From Sulfuriflexus sp032250955 (GTDB taxonomy: Bacteria > Pseudomonadota > Gammaproteobacteria > AKS1): DNA of 53,169 nucleotides. Location of the stretch: assembly GCF_032250955.1 (NCBI RefSeq), contig NZ_JAVVES010000012.1, forward strand, positions 1 through 53,169, in the 5' to 3' direction. Shown here piece after piece: positions 35,708-44,816 of this stretch (position 1 is its first letter; each line of letters starts with the position of its first letter). Position numbers and translations under genes: made by a program. The notes below the pieces were generated by a model. It saw nothing but the letters and a program-made list of their open reading frames with translations. It was not told the DNA's origin and searched no databases.

Positions 35708-36196
35708 CTAGCCAAATTGAACACTGGAATCGCCGGGCAACATCAGGCTGCCCGTCAAGCGCCATTCCGGCGTGCTGATCTGTGCATGCCAGCGCCCCGG
35801 TTTCAGGGTTGGCAGTATGGCAAAGTAATCACCGCCCGCTGTACGTTGCAGGATTATTTCACGGTCGAAGCCGGCACGCGTGGCATGTAGCATACTCAGT
35901 TCAAGCCGGTCCGGGAGAGACACCTGTTTGCGGGATTTCAATCTCAGGTGCACGGTACCTTCTGTTTGTTCAAGCTGCAGTTTGCCATACAGCTCCAATT
36001 CTGTTGCCGCACGGTCACGTTCAATGACCAGGTTAATTTCCTTACCTTGTTTATAGTAGTCATCCTTTACCAGGCCATCATAGGTGGTGATAGCAAAATA
36101 GAGCAGGAAGCCACCCATTATGACGGCGGAAGAGGGAATGCCGATTAATAGCCAAACGTAGGGCGTGCGGTACCAGGGACGTTGTACTGTATTCAT
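35708..36196 (-). CDS. ccoH: FixH/CcoH family cbb3 oxidase assembly protein
   Basis: 162 residues. One N-terminal membrane helix (YVWLLIGIPSSAVIMGGFLLYFAI) is followed by the family motif VKDDYYKQGKEIN and a periplasmic beta domain. CcoH joins the oxidase early in assembly and stabilises it. It follows ccoG by two bases and precedes the SafE-type gene. Confidence 0.88.
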   Translation of the reverse strand: MNTVQRPWYRTPYVWLLIGIPSSAVIMGGFLLYFAITTYDGLVKDDYYKQGKEINLVIERDRAATELELYGKLQLEQTEGTVHLRLKSRKQVSLPDRLELSMLHATRAGFDREIILQRTAGGDYFAILPTLKPGRWHAQISTPEWRLTGSLMLPGDSSVQFG

Positions 36197-36198
36197 AG

Positions 36199-37593
36199 TT
36201 ACTTTATTCCTGCCGGGGCGAGAAAGCGGCTTTGGGATTCTACCTGTATGTCGGCGTTGTCGGCTGCCTGCAATTTGAAGTTGATATTGGTGCTGCGTGA
36301 CTTGAGTTCGTAAGGATCTGCCTGCACGCGTAGCGAGACATCGGCGACCTCACCGGAAGCGACCTGGATACGGGGACGATTCATGATGACCTTGATGTCC
36401 TCGATACCGGAAACAGACAGGATATAGTTATGTGTTTTTTCATCCATGTTGATGATCTTCAATGTATAGACATTTTCAATCAGGCCTTCCTGGGTCTCAT
36501 TATAGAGGCGGTTGCGGTCGCGCAGAACATCCAGGCCGAGTGGCACACGGGTACCGATTGCATACACAAGCGTCGCTGCAAAACCGAGCAGGATGAGGGC
36601 ATAGATAATGACGCGTGGACGCAGGATGTGCGAAGGCTTGCCCTCGTCAGCATTCTGCGTGCTGTAACGGATTAGATTCCGGGGGTAGCCCATCTGGTCC
36701 ATAACGGTGTTACAGACATCGATACAGGCGGAGCAGGCGATACACTGGTATTGCAGGCCGTCACGGATATCAATGCCGGTCGGGCAAACCTGTACACACA
36801 TCTGATCGTCAATACAATCGCCGAGCCCTTTTTCGCGTGGATTGACACCTTTCTTCCTTGAACCACGCGGTTCGCCTCGGTCTTTATCATAGGAAATGAT
36901 CAGGGTGTCTTTATCAAACATCGCGCTCTGGAAACGCGCATAAGGGCACATATAAATACACACCTGTTCGCGAAGGAAGCCGGCATTACCCCAGGTGGCC
37001 ACACTGTAGAAGATAATCCAGAACCATTCCCAGCCACCGAGTGACAGGTCAGCAATGCGGCCGGCCAGATCCATAATCGGGGTGAAATAACCCACGAAGG
37101 TGAAGCCGGTGAAGGCAGCGAACAGGATCCAGACCGTATGTTTGCTGCCCTTGACCATGAGTTTATGGGCGGTCCACGGGGCCTTGTCGAGTTTCATCTG
37201 CTTGGGCCGGTCACCTTCGATCTTGCGCTCAAACCATAAGAAGATTTCGGTCCAGACAGTCTGCGGGCAAGCGTAGCCACACCACAGACGTCCGGCGACA
37301 GCGGTGAAAAAGAACAGGGCGAGGGCCGCAAGGATCAGCAGAAGTGCGAAGTAGAAGAAGTCCTGCGGCCAGAAGGTCAGGCTGAAGATATGAAACTTTC
37401 GATTCGGCAGGTCGAGCAGCACGGCCTGGTGACCTTCCCACTGTAGCCAGGGCGTCAGGTAATAGATGCCGAGCAACATGAACACGCCCATGCTCCGCCA
37501 GAAGGCAAAAATGCCATGAACTTCACGCGGGTATATTTTCTCCCGCTTGGCATAAAGCGACGTTGATTTATCGGTGTTCTTTTCAGTACTCAT
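36199..37593 (-). CDS. ccoG: CcoG (FixG) cbb3 oxidase accessory protein, 4Fe-4S
   Basis: 464 residues from the ATG at 37593. Membrane helices surround a polyferredoxin-like region with GYACPQTVW, CIYMCPYARFQS and the 4Fe-4S motifs CVQVCPTG and CIACSACIDVCNTVMDQMGYP. A C-terminal immunoglobulin-like periplasmic domain begins near 340. CcoG is known to reduce Cu(II) for oxidase assembly. It lies in the usual position, after the ccoNOQP operon and before ccoH. Confidence 0.95.
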   Translation of the reverse strand: MSTEKNTDKSTSLYAKREKIYPREVHGIFAFWRSMGVFMLLGIYYLTPWLQWEGHQAVLLDLPNRKFHIFSLTFWPQDFFYFALLLILAALALFFFTAVAGRLWCGYACPQTVWTEIFLWFERKIEGDRPKQMKLDKAPWTAHKLMVKGSKHTVWILFAAFTGFTFVGYFTPIMDLAGRIADLSLGGWEWFWIIFYSVATWGNAGFLREQVCIYMCPYARFQSAMFDKDTLIISYDKDRGEPRGSRKKGVNPREKGLGDCIDDQMCVQVCPTGIDIRDGLQYQCIACSACIDVCNTVMDQMGYPRNLIRYSTQNADEGKPSHILRPRVIIYALILLGFAATLVYAIGTRVPLGLDVLRDRNRLYNETQEGLIENVYTLKIINMDEKTHNYILSVSGIEDIKVIMNRPRIQVASGEVADVSLRVQADPYELKSRSTNINFKLQAADNADIQVESQSRFLAPAGIK

Positions 37594-37684
37594 ATCTCTG
37601 ACTCGGTAAATAAAGTTACATTTCGCCAATGCACAAGGCATTCGCAAGGCAGGACAACACGAAAAGAAAAAACGGGGGTGTTTA

Positions 37685-37936
37685 TTACCTGGGGTTCGGG
37701 TTACAGGGCTTGCGGAAAAAACAGGTTAATGCGCAAGACGAGGTGGTCAGTAACCAGAAAAGAAAAAACCCGACAGTATAGGCACCCAGCCGAGATGTAT
37801 CGGCGAAGCGTGTTTCCTGTAGCAGTGTGACGGGATCAAAGGCGGTGAAGAACAGTACCGTGGCGAGCCCGGCCATGAGAAATGCCGGCCAGAGAACAGA
37901 AATGGTCTTCTGACACTTGGGGATTTCCTGTTCCAT
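37685..37936 (-). CDS. Small two-helix membrane protein in the cco cluster
   Basis: 83 residues from the ATG at 37936, with GAGGT 7 bases upstream; an upstream in-frame GTG at 37945 is possible. Two membrane helices (VLWPAFLMAGLATVLFFTAF and LGAYTVGFFLFWLLTTSSCALTCFF) and a C-terminal Cys-rich end (SSCALTCFFRKPCNPNPR). I do not recognise the family. Its place between ccoP and ccoG, and three cysteines, suggest a role in oxidase assembly or copper handling, but this is inference. Confidence 0.65.
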   Translation of the reverse strand: MEQEIPKCQKTISVLWPAFLMAGLATVLFFTAFDPVTLLQETRFADTSRLGAYTVGFFLFWLLTTSSCALTCFFRKPCNPNPR

Positions 37937-37984
37937 CCTGCGCACCTCGGTACTGTCGGTTAACTGCCTATATCATACTGCTGT

Positions 37985-38896
37985 TTATTCGTTGTCGCCA
38001 GCCGAGAGACCGTAAACATAGGCCGTCAGCAGGTGAATCTTTGCCTCGTCGAGGAATCCCTCGTGTTTCGGCATACGACCACTGCGACCGTTGGAGATGG
38101 TCTCGATCACGGCACGTTGTGAGCCACTGTATAACCAGACATTATCAGTCAGGTTTGGGGCACCAAGTGCTTGATTTCCAGTGCCATCAGCGGCATGACA
38201 ACTAACGCAAAGCTGCTGGAACTTGTCCTGGCCGAGACGGGCAGCCGTTTCGTTGACCTTGCGGCCGCTCAGGCTGAGCACATATTCGGCCACATTGAAG
38301 ACACCTTCCTTGCCCAGAACCTGTTCCCAGGCCGGCATGACGCCGTTACGACCCTGCGTGATACTGGTCTTGATCGCCTCGGGATTGCCGCCATATAACC
38401 AGTCCTCGTTGGCCAGATTCGGAAAGCCGCGTGAACCGCGCGCATCAGAACCATGACAAATAGCACAGTAGGTGCTGAACAGGCGGTGGCCGGTTTTGCG
38501 GGCCTCGTCGTCCTCGCTCAGGGCAACAACATCCTGTTCGAGATAGGCGGCATAAATCGGGCCATAGATCTCTTCGGCCTTTTCCAGTTCAGATTCGTAC
38601 TGCCCTGCCTGTGTCCAGCCAAGCAATCCCTTCCATGTGCCCAGGCCCGGGTAAAGCAACAGGTAAACAGCGGCAAAGATGAGAGTGAGGTAGAACATGT
38701 TTACCCACCAGCTCGGCATCGGGTTATTCAGCTCTACCAGGGTCTCGTCCCACTTGTGCTCCAGGGGCTCACCGTCGAGTGAGCCTTCTTCGGGCTTTTT
38801 CTGCATCCAGATAATCAGCAGGTACATGCTGATGAGGCCAATCACGACAGGTACATTGATGAACCAGGGCCAGAAATCACTTGTGAAATCAAACAT
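37985..38896 (-). CDS. ccoP: cbb3 cytochrome oxidase subunit III, di-haem cytochrome c
   Basis: About 303 residues from the ATG at 38896 (GGAG upstream), overlapping the ccoQ end by 8 bases. One or two N-terminal membrane helices, then two cytochrome c domains with haem motifs CAICH (STYCAICHGSDARG) and CVSCH (QQLCVSCHAADG), each followed by a Met-ligand region. It passes electrons to CcoO/CcoN. Confidence 0.95.
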   Translation of the reverse strand: MFDFTSDFWPWFINVPVVIGLISMYLLIIWMQKKPEEGSLDGEPLEHKWDETLVELNNPMPSWWVNMFYLTLIFAAVYLLLYPGLGTWKGLLGWTQAGQYESELEKAEEIYGPIYAAYLEQDVVALSEDDEARKTGHRLFSTYCAICHGSDARGSRGFPNLANEDWLYGGNPEAIKTSITQGRNGVMPAWEQVLGKEGVFNVAEYVLSLSGRKVNETAARLGQDKFQQLCVSCHAADGTGNQALGAPNLTDNVWLYSGSQRAVIETISNGRSGRMPKHEGFLDEAKIHLLTAYVYGLSAGDNE

Positions 38897-39074
38897 GATC
38901 TTTTTCTCCAGAATCGACTTCAACCTTGTTCATCTCGTCTTCATCAAATGCCAGCATCGAGGCTTCATGGAACTCTTGCTGACGTTTGCTACTGAAGGCC
39001 CAGATCACGATGCCGACAAAGAGGACAAAGGCGACCAGGGTCCACATGACTTGTATGTTATTCATGTACTCCAT
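38889..39074 (-). CDS. ccoQ: cbb3 oxidase small subunit
   Basis: 61 residues with GGGAG upstream. One membrane helix (MWTLVAFVLFVGIVIWAF) and an acidic C-terminus, the usual form of CcoQ, which stabilises CcoP binding. It lies between ccoO and ccoP. Confidence 0.88.
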   Translation of the reverse strand: MEYMNNIQVMWTLVAFVLFVGIVIWAFSSKRQQEFHEASMLAFDEDEMNKVEVDSGEKDHV

Positions 39075-39077
39075 GAC

Positions 39078-39695
39078 TTATCTCCCTGACTTGATAGAAG
39101 TGCCAAGATTCTGCAGGTAGGCAATGAGGGCATCCAGTTCGGTTTTGCCTTCAAGTTGTTTTGGCGCATTGTCGATATCTTCCTGTGTATAGCCGTGCCC
39201 CATCATGTTCAGCACTTCCATTTTCCTGCGGATGCTGTCGGCGTCAGCGGGCGACTCGGCAAGCCATGGAAAACCCGGCATTATGGAAGCGGGCACCACG
39301 TCACGCGGGTTCATCAGGTGCACACGGTGCCATTCGTCACTATAACGGCCGCCTACACGGTGCAGATCAGGACCGGTACGTTTCGAGCCCCACAGGAACG
39401 GGCGGTCATAGACGAACTCGCCAGCCACAGAGTAGTGACCGTAACGTTCGGTTTCAGCACGGAACGGCCGGATCATCTGTGAGTGACAGGCATTACAGGA
39501 TTCGCGAATATAAATATCACGACCGGTAAGCTCGAGCGCGTTATACGGTTCGAGACCGGCAACGGCTTCCGTTGTGTGCTTCATAAAGAATAACGGTACG
39601 ATCTGCACCAGGCCACCCACGCTAATCACGAGGATGACGAGGATGATCATCAGGCCGATATTCGATTCAACTTTTTCGTGTCCAGTTGTTGACAT
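39078..39695 (-). CDS. ccoO: cbb3 oxidase subunit II, mono-haem cytochrome c
   Basis: About 205 residues from the ATG at 39695, with GAGGAG upstream. An N-terminal membrane anchor is followed by the haem motif CNACHSQMIRPF and the conserved RYGHYS, GPDLHRVGGRYSDEWHRVHL segments with the Met-ligand region. It starts 10 bases after ccoN. Confidence 0.96.
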   Translation of the reverse strand: MSTTGHEKVESNIGLMIILVILVISVGGLVQIVPLFFMKHTTEAVAGLEPYNALELTGRDIYIRESCNACHSQMIRPFRAETERYGHYSVAGEFVYDRPFLWGSKRTGPDLHRVGGRYSDEWHRVHLMNPRDVVPASIMPGFPWLAESPADADSIRRKMEVLNMMGHGYTQEDIDNAPKQLEGKTELDALIAYLQNLGTSIKSGR

Positions 39696-39705
39696 GATTA
39701 TCTCC

Positions 39706-41133
39706 TCAGTGTGCCGCAGCCGGGGCGAGTACAGGGGCATCATTGACGGCCTTGCCACTCTTCACGGTCTTGTAGACGTTGTATGCCATGATCAGCATGC
39801 CGGTCAGGAACAGGGCACCACCGACTAAGCGAACAATATAGAACGGATGCATGGCTTCAACACTCTCGATGAAGCTGTAGGTCAGGGTGCCGTCGGGGTT
39901 GACCGCGCGCCACATCAGACCCTGCATCACACCGGATACCCACATGGCAACGATATAGAAGGCGATGCCTACTGTGGCCAGCCAGAAATGCCATTCAATC
40001 AGTTTGACGCTGTGGATATCACGACCGAACATACGCGGAATCAGGTAATACATGGCGCCGATGGAAATCATGGCGACCCAGCCAAGGGCTCCGGAGTGCA
40101 CGTGACCAATGGTCCAGTCGGTATAGTGCGACAGGGCATTAACAGTCTTGATCGCCATCATCGGGCCTTCGAAGGTAGACATACCATAGAAGGAGATCGA
40201 AACAATCAGGAAGCGCAGGATCGGGTCAGTGCGCAATTTTTCCCAGGCCCCGGAGAGGGTCATGATGCCGTTGATCATGCCGCCCCAGCTGGGTGCAAGC
40301 AGAACCAGGGAGAAGGCCATCCCCAGTGACTGGGTCCAGTCCGGCAGGGCGGTGTAATGCAGGTGATGCGGCCCGGCCCAGATGTAGGTAAAGATCAGGG
40401 CCCAGAAGTGAATAACCGACAGTCGGTATGAGTACACCGGGCGGCCTGCCTGCTTCGGCACGAAGTAGTACATCATGCCGAGGAAGCCCGCGGTGAGGAA
40501 GAAGCCGACGGCGTTATGACCATACCACCACTGAACCATGGCATCCTGAACACCCGCATAGGCAGAGTAGGATTTCAGCGCAGTGACAGGGATGGCGGCA
40601 CTGTTAACGATGTGGAGGACGGCAACGGTCAGGATGAAACCACCGAAGAACCAGTTGGCCACATAGATATGTTTGACCTTGCGCTTCATTATCGTACCGA
40701 AGAAGACAACCGCATAGGAAACCCAGACCACGGCGATCAGGATATCAATCGGCCATTCCAGTTCGGCATATTCCTTCGAACCCGTATAACCTAAAGGCAG
40801 GGTGATCGCCGCCGAAATGATAACTGCCTGCCAGCCCCAGAACGTGAATGATGCCAGCGTGTCACTGAACAGGCGGGTGTGACATGTGCGCTGCACCGCG
40901 TAATACGAGGTGGCGAACAGGGCCGAGCCACCAAAGGCGAAGATCACGGCATTGGTATGCAGCGGTCGCAAGCGGCTGAAGGTGAGATACGGGATATCGA
41001 AGTTCATTGCCGGCCATGCCAGTTGCGATGCAATCAACACACCAACGGCCATGCCGACAATGCCCCAGATGACAGTCATGATAGCGAACTGTCGCACAAC
41101 CTTGTAGTTGTACATATCTTGTGTAGCAGTCAT
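39706..41133 (-). CDS. ccoN: cbb3 oxidase catalytic subunit I
   Basis: 475 residues from the ATG at 41133 (CAGGTAGGC upstream); ORF extension to 41223 rejected. About 12 membrane helices with the haem and copper ligand segments HTNAVIFAFGG, WWYGHNAVGFFLT and HYTDWTIGHVHSGALGW. It reduces oxygen at a haem b3-CuB centre with high affinity and pumps protons. A Yip1/DUF1282-type gene lies between it and the FNR-type promoter. Confidence 0.97.
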   Translation of the reverse strand: MTATQDMYNYKVVRQFAIMTVIWGIVGMAVGVLIASQLAWPAMNFDIPYLTFSRLRPLHTNAVIFAFGGSALFATSYYAVQRTCHTRLFSDTLASFTFWGWQAVIISAAITLPLGYTGSKEYAELEWPIDILIAVVWVSYAVVFFGTIMKRKVKHIYVANWFFGGFILTVAVLHIVNSAAIPVTALKSYSAYAGVQDAMVQWWYGHNAVGFFLTAGFLGMMYYFVPKQAGRPVYSYRLSVIHFWALIFTYIWAGPHHLHYTALPDWTQSLGMAFSLVLLAPSWGGMINGIMTLSGAWEKLRTDPILRFLIVSISFYGMSTFEGPMMAIKTVNALSHYTDWTIGHVHSGALGWVAMISIGAMYYLIPRMFGRDIHSVKLIEWHFWLATVGIAFYIVAMWVSGVMQGLMWRAVNPDGTLTYSFIESVEAMHPFYIVRLVGGALFLTGMLIMAYNVYKTVKSGKAVNDAPVLAPAAAH

Positions 41134-41170
41134 ATGCCTACCTGTCTTAGTTAACGAAAAGAAAAAGTGT

Positions 41171-41803
41171 TTAGCCAAAGAGATGGGGGAATGCGCCAAG
41201 GTCACTGGTGTAGACCGGACCAATCCCGTATCCCCACATGATCACAGTGGCGGCCATCACGGCAACCAGTACCACGAGGCCAACGGCCATGACGGCGCTG
41301 GCGAACAGGAAGCCCTGTTCCTTGCTAACCTGCATCATGATCGGCAGACCGGTATAGAGCAGGTAAATACTGTAGGCAAGTGCCGGCATGCCAACAATCA
41401 TGTTGAGCCAGGGAATCGGGTAGAGTGCCATCAGGCCCATAAGAAACATTGGTGTGGCAGAGAAGGCGGCCAGTGCAATGCCCTGTGGCAGCTGCTGCTC
41501 GGTGCCATAGGTTTTGCCCATCCAGTAGATCATCCAGCCGATAGAGAAGACCGCGACGAGCATGGTGACATAGGTGGCTATCGAGATCATCAAGGCGCTT
41601 TCGACGGTCAGTTTGACGGGCTCGGCGGTGCCAATCTGCCAGCCGATCTGGGTGGTGCCGATAAAACCGGAAATGGCCGGAATGGCCGCCAGGAAGAGCA
41701 CGTGAGAGCAGTAGCATTTACCAATTGAACAGCGTTCTTTTCGAATATCTTCCCATTCCTGGGCAGGGTGTGCGAATAATCCCCAGACGTGTGATAAAAA
41801 CAT
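41171..41803 (-). CDS. Yip1/DUF1282-family membrane protein
   Basis: 210 residues with five membrane helices. The N-terminus HPAQEWEDIRKERCSIGKCYCSHVLFLAAIPAISGFIG is typical of the Yip1/DUF1282 family (weakly characterised bacterial membrane proteins). It is the first gene after the FNR-type promoter, with ccoN 37 bases downstream, so it is likely transcribed with the oxidase. A CSIGKCYC cysteine cluster near residue 25 is unusual for the family in my memory and could be a copper or redox site; this is speculation. Confidence 0.7.
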   Translation of the reverse strand: MFLSHVWGLFAHPAQEWEDIRKERCSIGKCYCSHVLFLAAIPAISGFIGTTQIGWQIGTAEPVKLTVESALMISIATYVTMLVAVFSIGWMIYWMGKTYGTEQQLPQGIALAAFSATPMFLMGLMALYPIPWLNMIVGMPALAYSIYLLYTGLPIMMQVSKEQGFLFASAVMAVGLVVLVAVMAATVIMWGYGIGPVYTSDLGAFPHLFG

Positions 41804-41970
41804 TTGCGGCCCTCACCTTATTTTTGATTTAAAAAACATCCTGTTTGCCAACCGGATGCCGGACAAAACAATGGCTTATGATCCACAAATCACTTGTAAC
41901 CTGCGGATTAACCTAGTAATTAAGTAAATTATAATATATTAAATTATAATAGATTACTTGGTATGATGCG

Positions 41971-42012
41971 AGTCTAATGACGTATAAAACAATACGCCTT
42001 GATCTGGATCAA
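41971..42012 (-). promoter_or_regulatory. FNR/ANR box and aligned -10 for the oxidase operon
   Basis: TTGATCTGGATCAA (41999-42012) is a perfect TTGAT-N4-ATCAA FNR box. On the minus strand TAGACT (41976-41971) lies at the right spacing for a class II site centred about -41.5, giving a start near 41964 and a 5' leader of about 160 bases before the Yip1-type gene. On the plus strand no -10 lies at that distance, so ccoI may use another arrangement. FNR-type activation under low oxygen fits a high-affinity oxidase. Confidence 0.75.
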
Positions 42013-42068
42013 AGCGAGAAATAGCTGACGGCAAGGCAGAGTTTGCTACCCTGCACTTTCTGCTGCCA

Positions 42069-44585
42069 TTGTATAGGCCTTGGGGCCATGAATTAAATAA
42101 CTATTATAGTAAGGAATTGGGTCGCCAAATCGTGCCAGAACTCCGCACATTACAATGTTTCCACTGTGGTTTGCCGGTACCCGAGGGCATCGACTTTACG
42201 CTATTGATAGATGGCGAGTCGCAGCCTATGTGCTGCAAGGGTTGCGAGGCCGTGGCCAAAGCCATTATCGATGCGGGGATGGGGGATTATTACAAGTTTC
42301 GGACCGAGAATGCGCCCACCGGCCGCGAGCTCGTGCCTGACTTCCTGCAGCAGATCAGCATCTACGATAATGAGACAGTGCAGGGGAGTTTTGTGCGCCG
42401 CGATACCACCGCGGCAGCAGATGAGCGCGAGGCTGACCTCATCCTGGAAGGCATCACCTGTGCCGCCTGCATCTGGCTTAACGAGCGGCACCTGGCCGCC
42501 TTGCCCGGGGTGCTCGAGGTGGCTATCAATTACACCACTCACCGGGCCCGCGTGAAATGGGATAACAGCCAGATCAGGCTTAGCGAGATCCTCGCGGCGG
42601 TGAGTCGCATCGGTTACCTGGCGCACCCCTACGACCCGAATCGTCAGCAGCAACTCCTCGAACAGGAACGGCGCCGGCACATCCGCCGTCTCGGCCTGGC
42701 CGGGGTGCTTGGCATGCAGGTGATGATGATCGCTGTGGCCCTGTACCTGGGGGCCTTCTCCGGAATCGAGGAACATTTCCGGCAGTTCTTCCACTGGGTG
42801 AGCCTTGGCCTGACCCTGCCGGTGATGCTGTATTCCGCGCAGCCGTTTTTCCGCACCGCCTGGCGTGATGTCCGGCGCCTGCAGGCCGGGATGGATGTGC
42901 CGGTCTCGATAGGCATCCTGGTGGCCTTTGCCGGTAGTGTCTATGCGACCTTTACCGGTCACGGCGAGGTCTATTATGACTCGGTATGCATGTTCGTATT
43001 CTTTTTGCTGACCGGCCGGTATTTCGAACTGGTCGCACGCAAACGCGCAGCGGAAGCATCAGAGACGCTAGTTCGCAGTGTGCCAGCAATGGCAACCCGG
43101 CTCGGGAGCAATAATGAGGAAACTCTCGTCGCCGTGGCCGAACTCATCGTCGGCGACCGGGTGCGGGTCCGTCCGGGTGAAACCGTGCCGGCCGACGGCC
43201 TGATTCTCGAAGGGCAGTCGAGCATGGATGAATCGCTGCTCACCGGTGAGAGCCTGCCGGTCAAGCGCGGTAGACACGAACGTGTCGTCGGCGGGGCCAT
43301 TAATATAGAGAGTCCCTTGCTGATCCGTATCGAGCAGGTCGGACAGGACACTGTGCTGTCGAGTATTTTGCGTCTGCTGGATCGCGCCCAGACCGAGAAA
43401 CCACGCATTACCCAGCTGGCGGATCGCACCGCCGCCTGGTTCGTATTTGCCGTCTTGCTGCTTGCCGGTAGCGTCGCGGCTTACTGGTGGCAGGTCGATC
43501 CGGCGCACTGGCTGCCCATCACCGTGTCAGTCCTGGTTGTGACCTGTCCCTGTGCCCTGTCACTGGCGACGCCGACGGCGGTGACGGCAGCCACTGGGAA
43601 ATTGATTGTCAGTGGGCTTTTGGCCACGCGCGGGCATGCCCTGGAAACGCTGGCACGGGCCACGCATATCGTCTTTGATAAAACCGGCACGCTTACGCAC
43701 GGTACGCTGAACCTGGTTGCCAGTGAGGTCAGCAAGGGTCATGATGTGGATGCGTGCCTGGCGATTGCCGCGGCACTGGAAACCGGTTCGGAACACCCGA
43801 TTGCCCGTGCTATCCGTCACAAGGCGGGTACGAACGGCTTGCCGGCGGTCGAGATACGAAATACCCCCGGCGCCGGTTTGAAGGGGCAAGTTAACGGGCA
43901 GCGCTACTGGTTGGGGACGCCGCTTTTTGTCGAGCAGCAAAGTGGTCAGAAGTACGATAGCCGCGCCTTGCAAACCTTGCGGGCCAGCGGCAATACCGTC
44001 ATCGCACTCGGTAACGGGCAGGCGGTACTGGCCCTGTTTGCTTTTGGTGATACGCTACGTGATGACGCCGCCGAGGCAGTGGCCGCGCTGAAGGCGGCGG
44101 GTAAACAAGTGGTCTTACTCAGTGGCGATCACCTGGCCGTCGCCCAGCACGTTGCCGGCAAAATCGGCATCGATGAGGTCTATGGTGACCTCCTGCCAGG
44201 GGAAAAACTGGCGCATGTACGCCATTTGCAGAAACAGGGTGCCGTGGTGGCGATGGTCGGTGACGGCATTAATGATGCCCCGGTGCTGGCCGCGGCACAG
44301 GTTTCGATTGCAATGGGCGGCGGCACCCAGCTGGCTGCCGCGAGTGCGGACATGCTGTTGCTTTCGGACCGGCTCACCGGCCTGGTGGAAGGCCTGAATA
44401 TGGCCAAACGCATGTTGTGGGTGATCCGGCAGAATTTATTCTGGGCGCTTACGTATAATTTACTGGCCCTGCCTGCCGCGGCCGCCGGTTATATCGCACC
44501 GTGGATGGCGGCACTGGGTATGTCTGCCAGTTCGCTCATTGTCGTTGGCAACGCCTTGCGTCTGTTACGTAACAAAAGGAACTAG
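42069..44585 (+). CDS. ccoI: Copper-transporting P1B-type ATPase of the cbb3 locus
   Basis: 838 residues at most. N-terminal Cys motifs CFHCGLPVP and CCKGCEAVAKAI match the FixI/CcoI ferredoxin-like metal-binding domain, followed by a heavy-metal domain with GITCAACIWLNE. Membrane helices, phosphatase motif TGES, the ion site CPC (near 493), DKTGTLTHG (near 537), SEHPIARAI and GDGINDAPVLAAA follow. It supplies copper for CuB. The start is uncertain: TTG 42069 is the farthest; TTG 42117 or GTG 42132 are possible and closer to the usual N-terminus. Confidence 0.93.
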   Translation: MYRPWGHELNNYYSKELGRQIVPELRTLQCFHCGLPVPEGIDFTLLIDGESQPMCCKGCEAVAKAIIDAGMGDYYKFRTENAPTGRELVPDFLQQISIYDNETVQGSFVRRDTTAAADEREADLILEGITCAACIWLNERHLAALPGVLEVAINYTTHRARVKWDNSQIRLSEILAAVSRIGYLAHPYDPNRQQQLLEQERRRHIRRLGLAGVLGMQVMMIAVALYLGAFSGIEEHFRQFFHWVSLGLTLPVMLYSAQPFFRTAWRDVRRLQAGMDVPVSIGILVAFAGSVYATFTGHGEVYYDSVCMFVFFLLTGRYFELVARKRAAEASETLVRSVPAMATRLGSNNEETLVAVAELIVGDRVRVRPGETVPADGLILEGQSSMDESLLTGESLPVKRGRHERVVGGAINIESPLLIRIEQVGQDTVLSSILRLLDRAQTEKPRITQLADRTAAWFVFAVLLLAGSVAAYWWQVDPAHWLPITVSVLVVTCPCALSLATPTAVTAATGKLIVSGLLATRGHALETLARATHIVFDKTGTLTHGTLNLVASEVSKGHDVDACLAIAAALETGSEHPIARAIRHKAGTNGLPAVEIRNTPGAGLKGQVNGQRYWLGTPLFVEQQSGQKYDSRALQTLRASGNTVIALGNGQAVLALFAFGDTLRDDAAEAVAALKAAGKQVVLLSGDHLAVAQHVAGKIGIDEVYGDLLPGEKLAHVRHLQKQGAVVAMVGDGINDAPVLAAAQVSIAMGGGTQLAAASADMLLLSDRLTGLVEGLNMAKRMLWVIRQNLFWALTYNLLALPAAAAGYIAPWMAALGMSASSLIVVGNALRLLRNKRN

Positions 44586-44586
44586 A

Positions 44587-44745
44587 ATGGAAGTATTGTA
44601 CTTGTTGATTCCGGTAGCGATGCTCCTCGTCGCCGTGATCGTGGCCGTGTTTTTCTGGGCGGTGCGCTCGGGGCAGTTCGATGACCTGGAAGGACCAGCG
44701 CATCGCATTATCATGGATGATGACAAACCGAAAAAAGACGAGTAG
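44587..44745 (+). CDS. ccoS: cbb3 oxidase maturation protein CcoS
   Basis: 52 residues, AAGGA upstream, two bases after ccoI. One membrane helix (LYLLIPVAMLLVAVIVAVFFWAV) followed by SGQFDDLEGPAHRIIMDDD, the typical CcoS pattern. It is needed for haem and copper insertion into CcoN. Confidence 0.93.
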   Translation: MEVLYLLIPVAMLLVAVIVAVFFWAVRSGQFDDLEGPAHRIIMDDDKPKKDE

Positions 44746-44816
44746 GTGGCAATACGCGTGCAGGGCACGCTACAAGCGGCCCATTAACGGCTGTATATCC
44801 CACCTATGGTATAATT

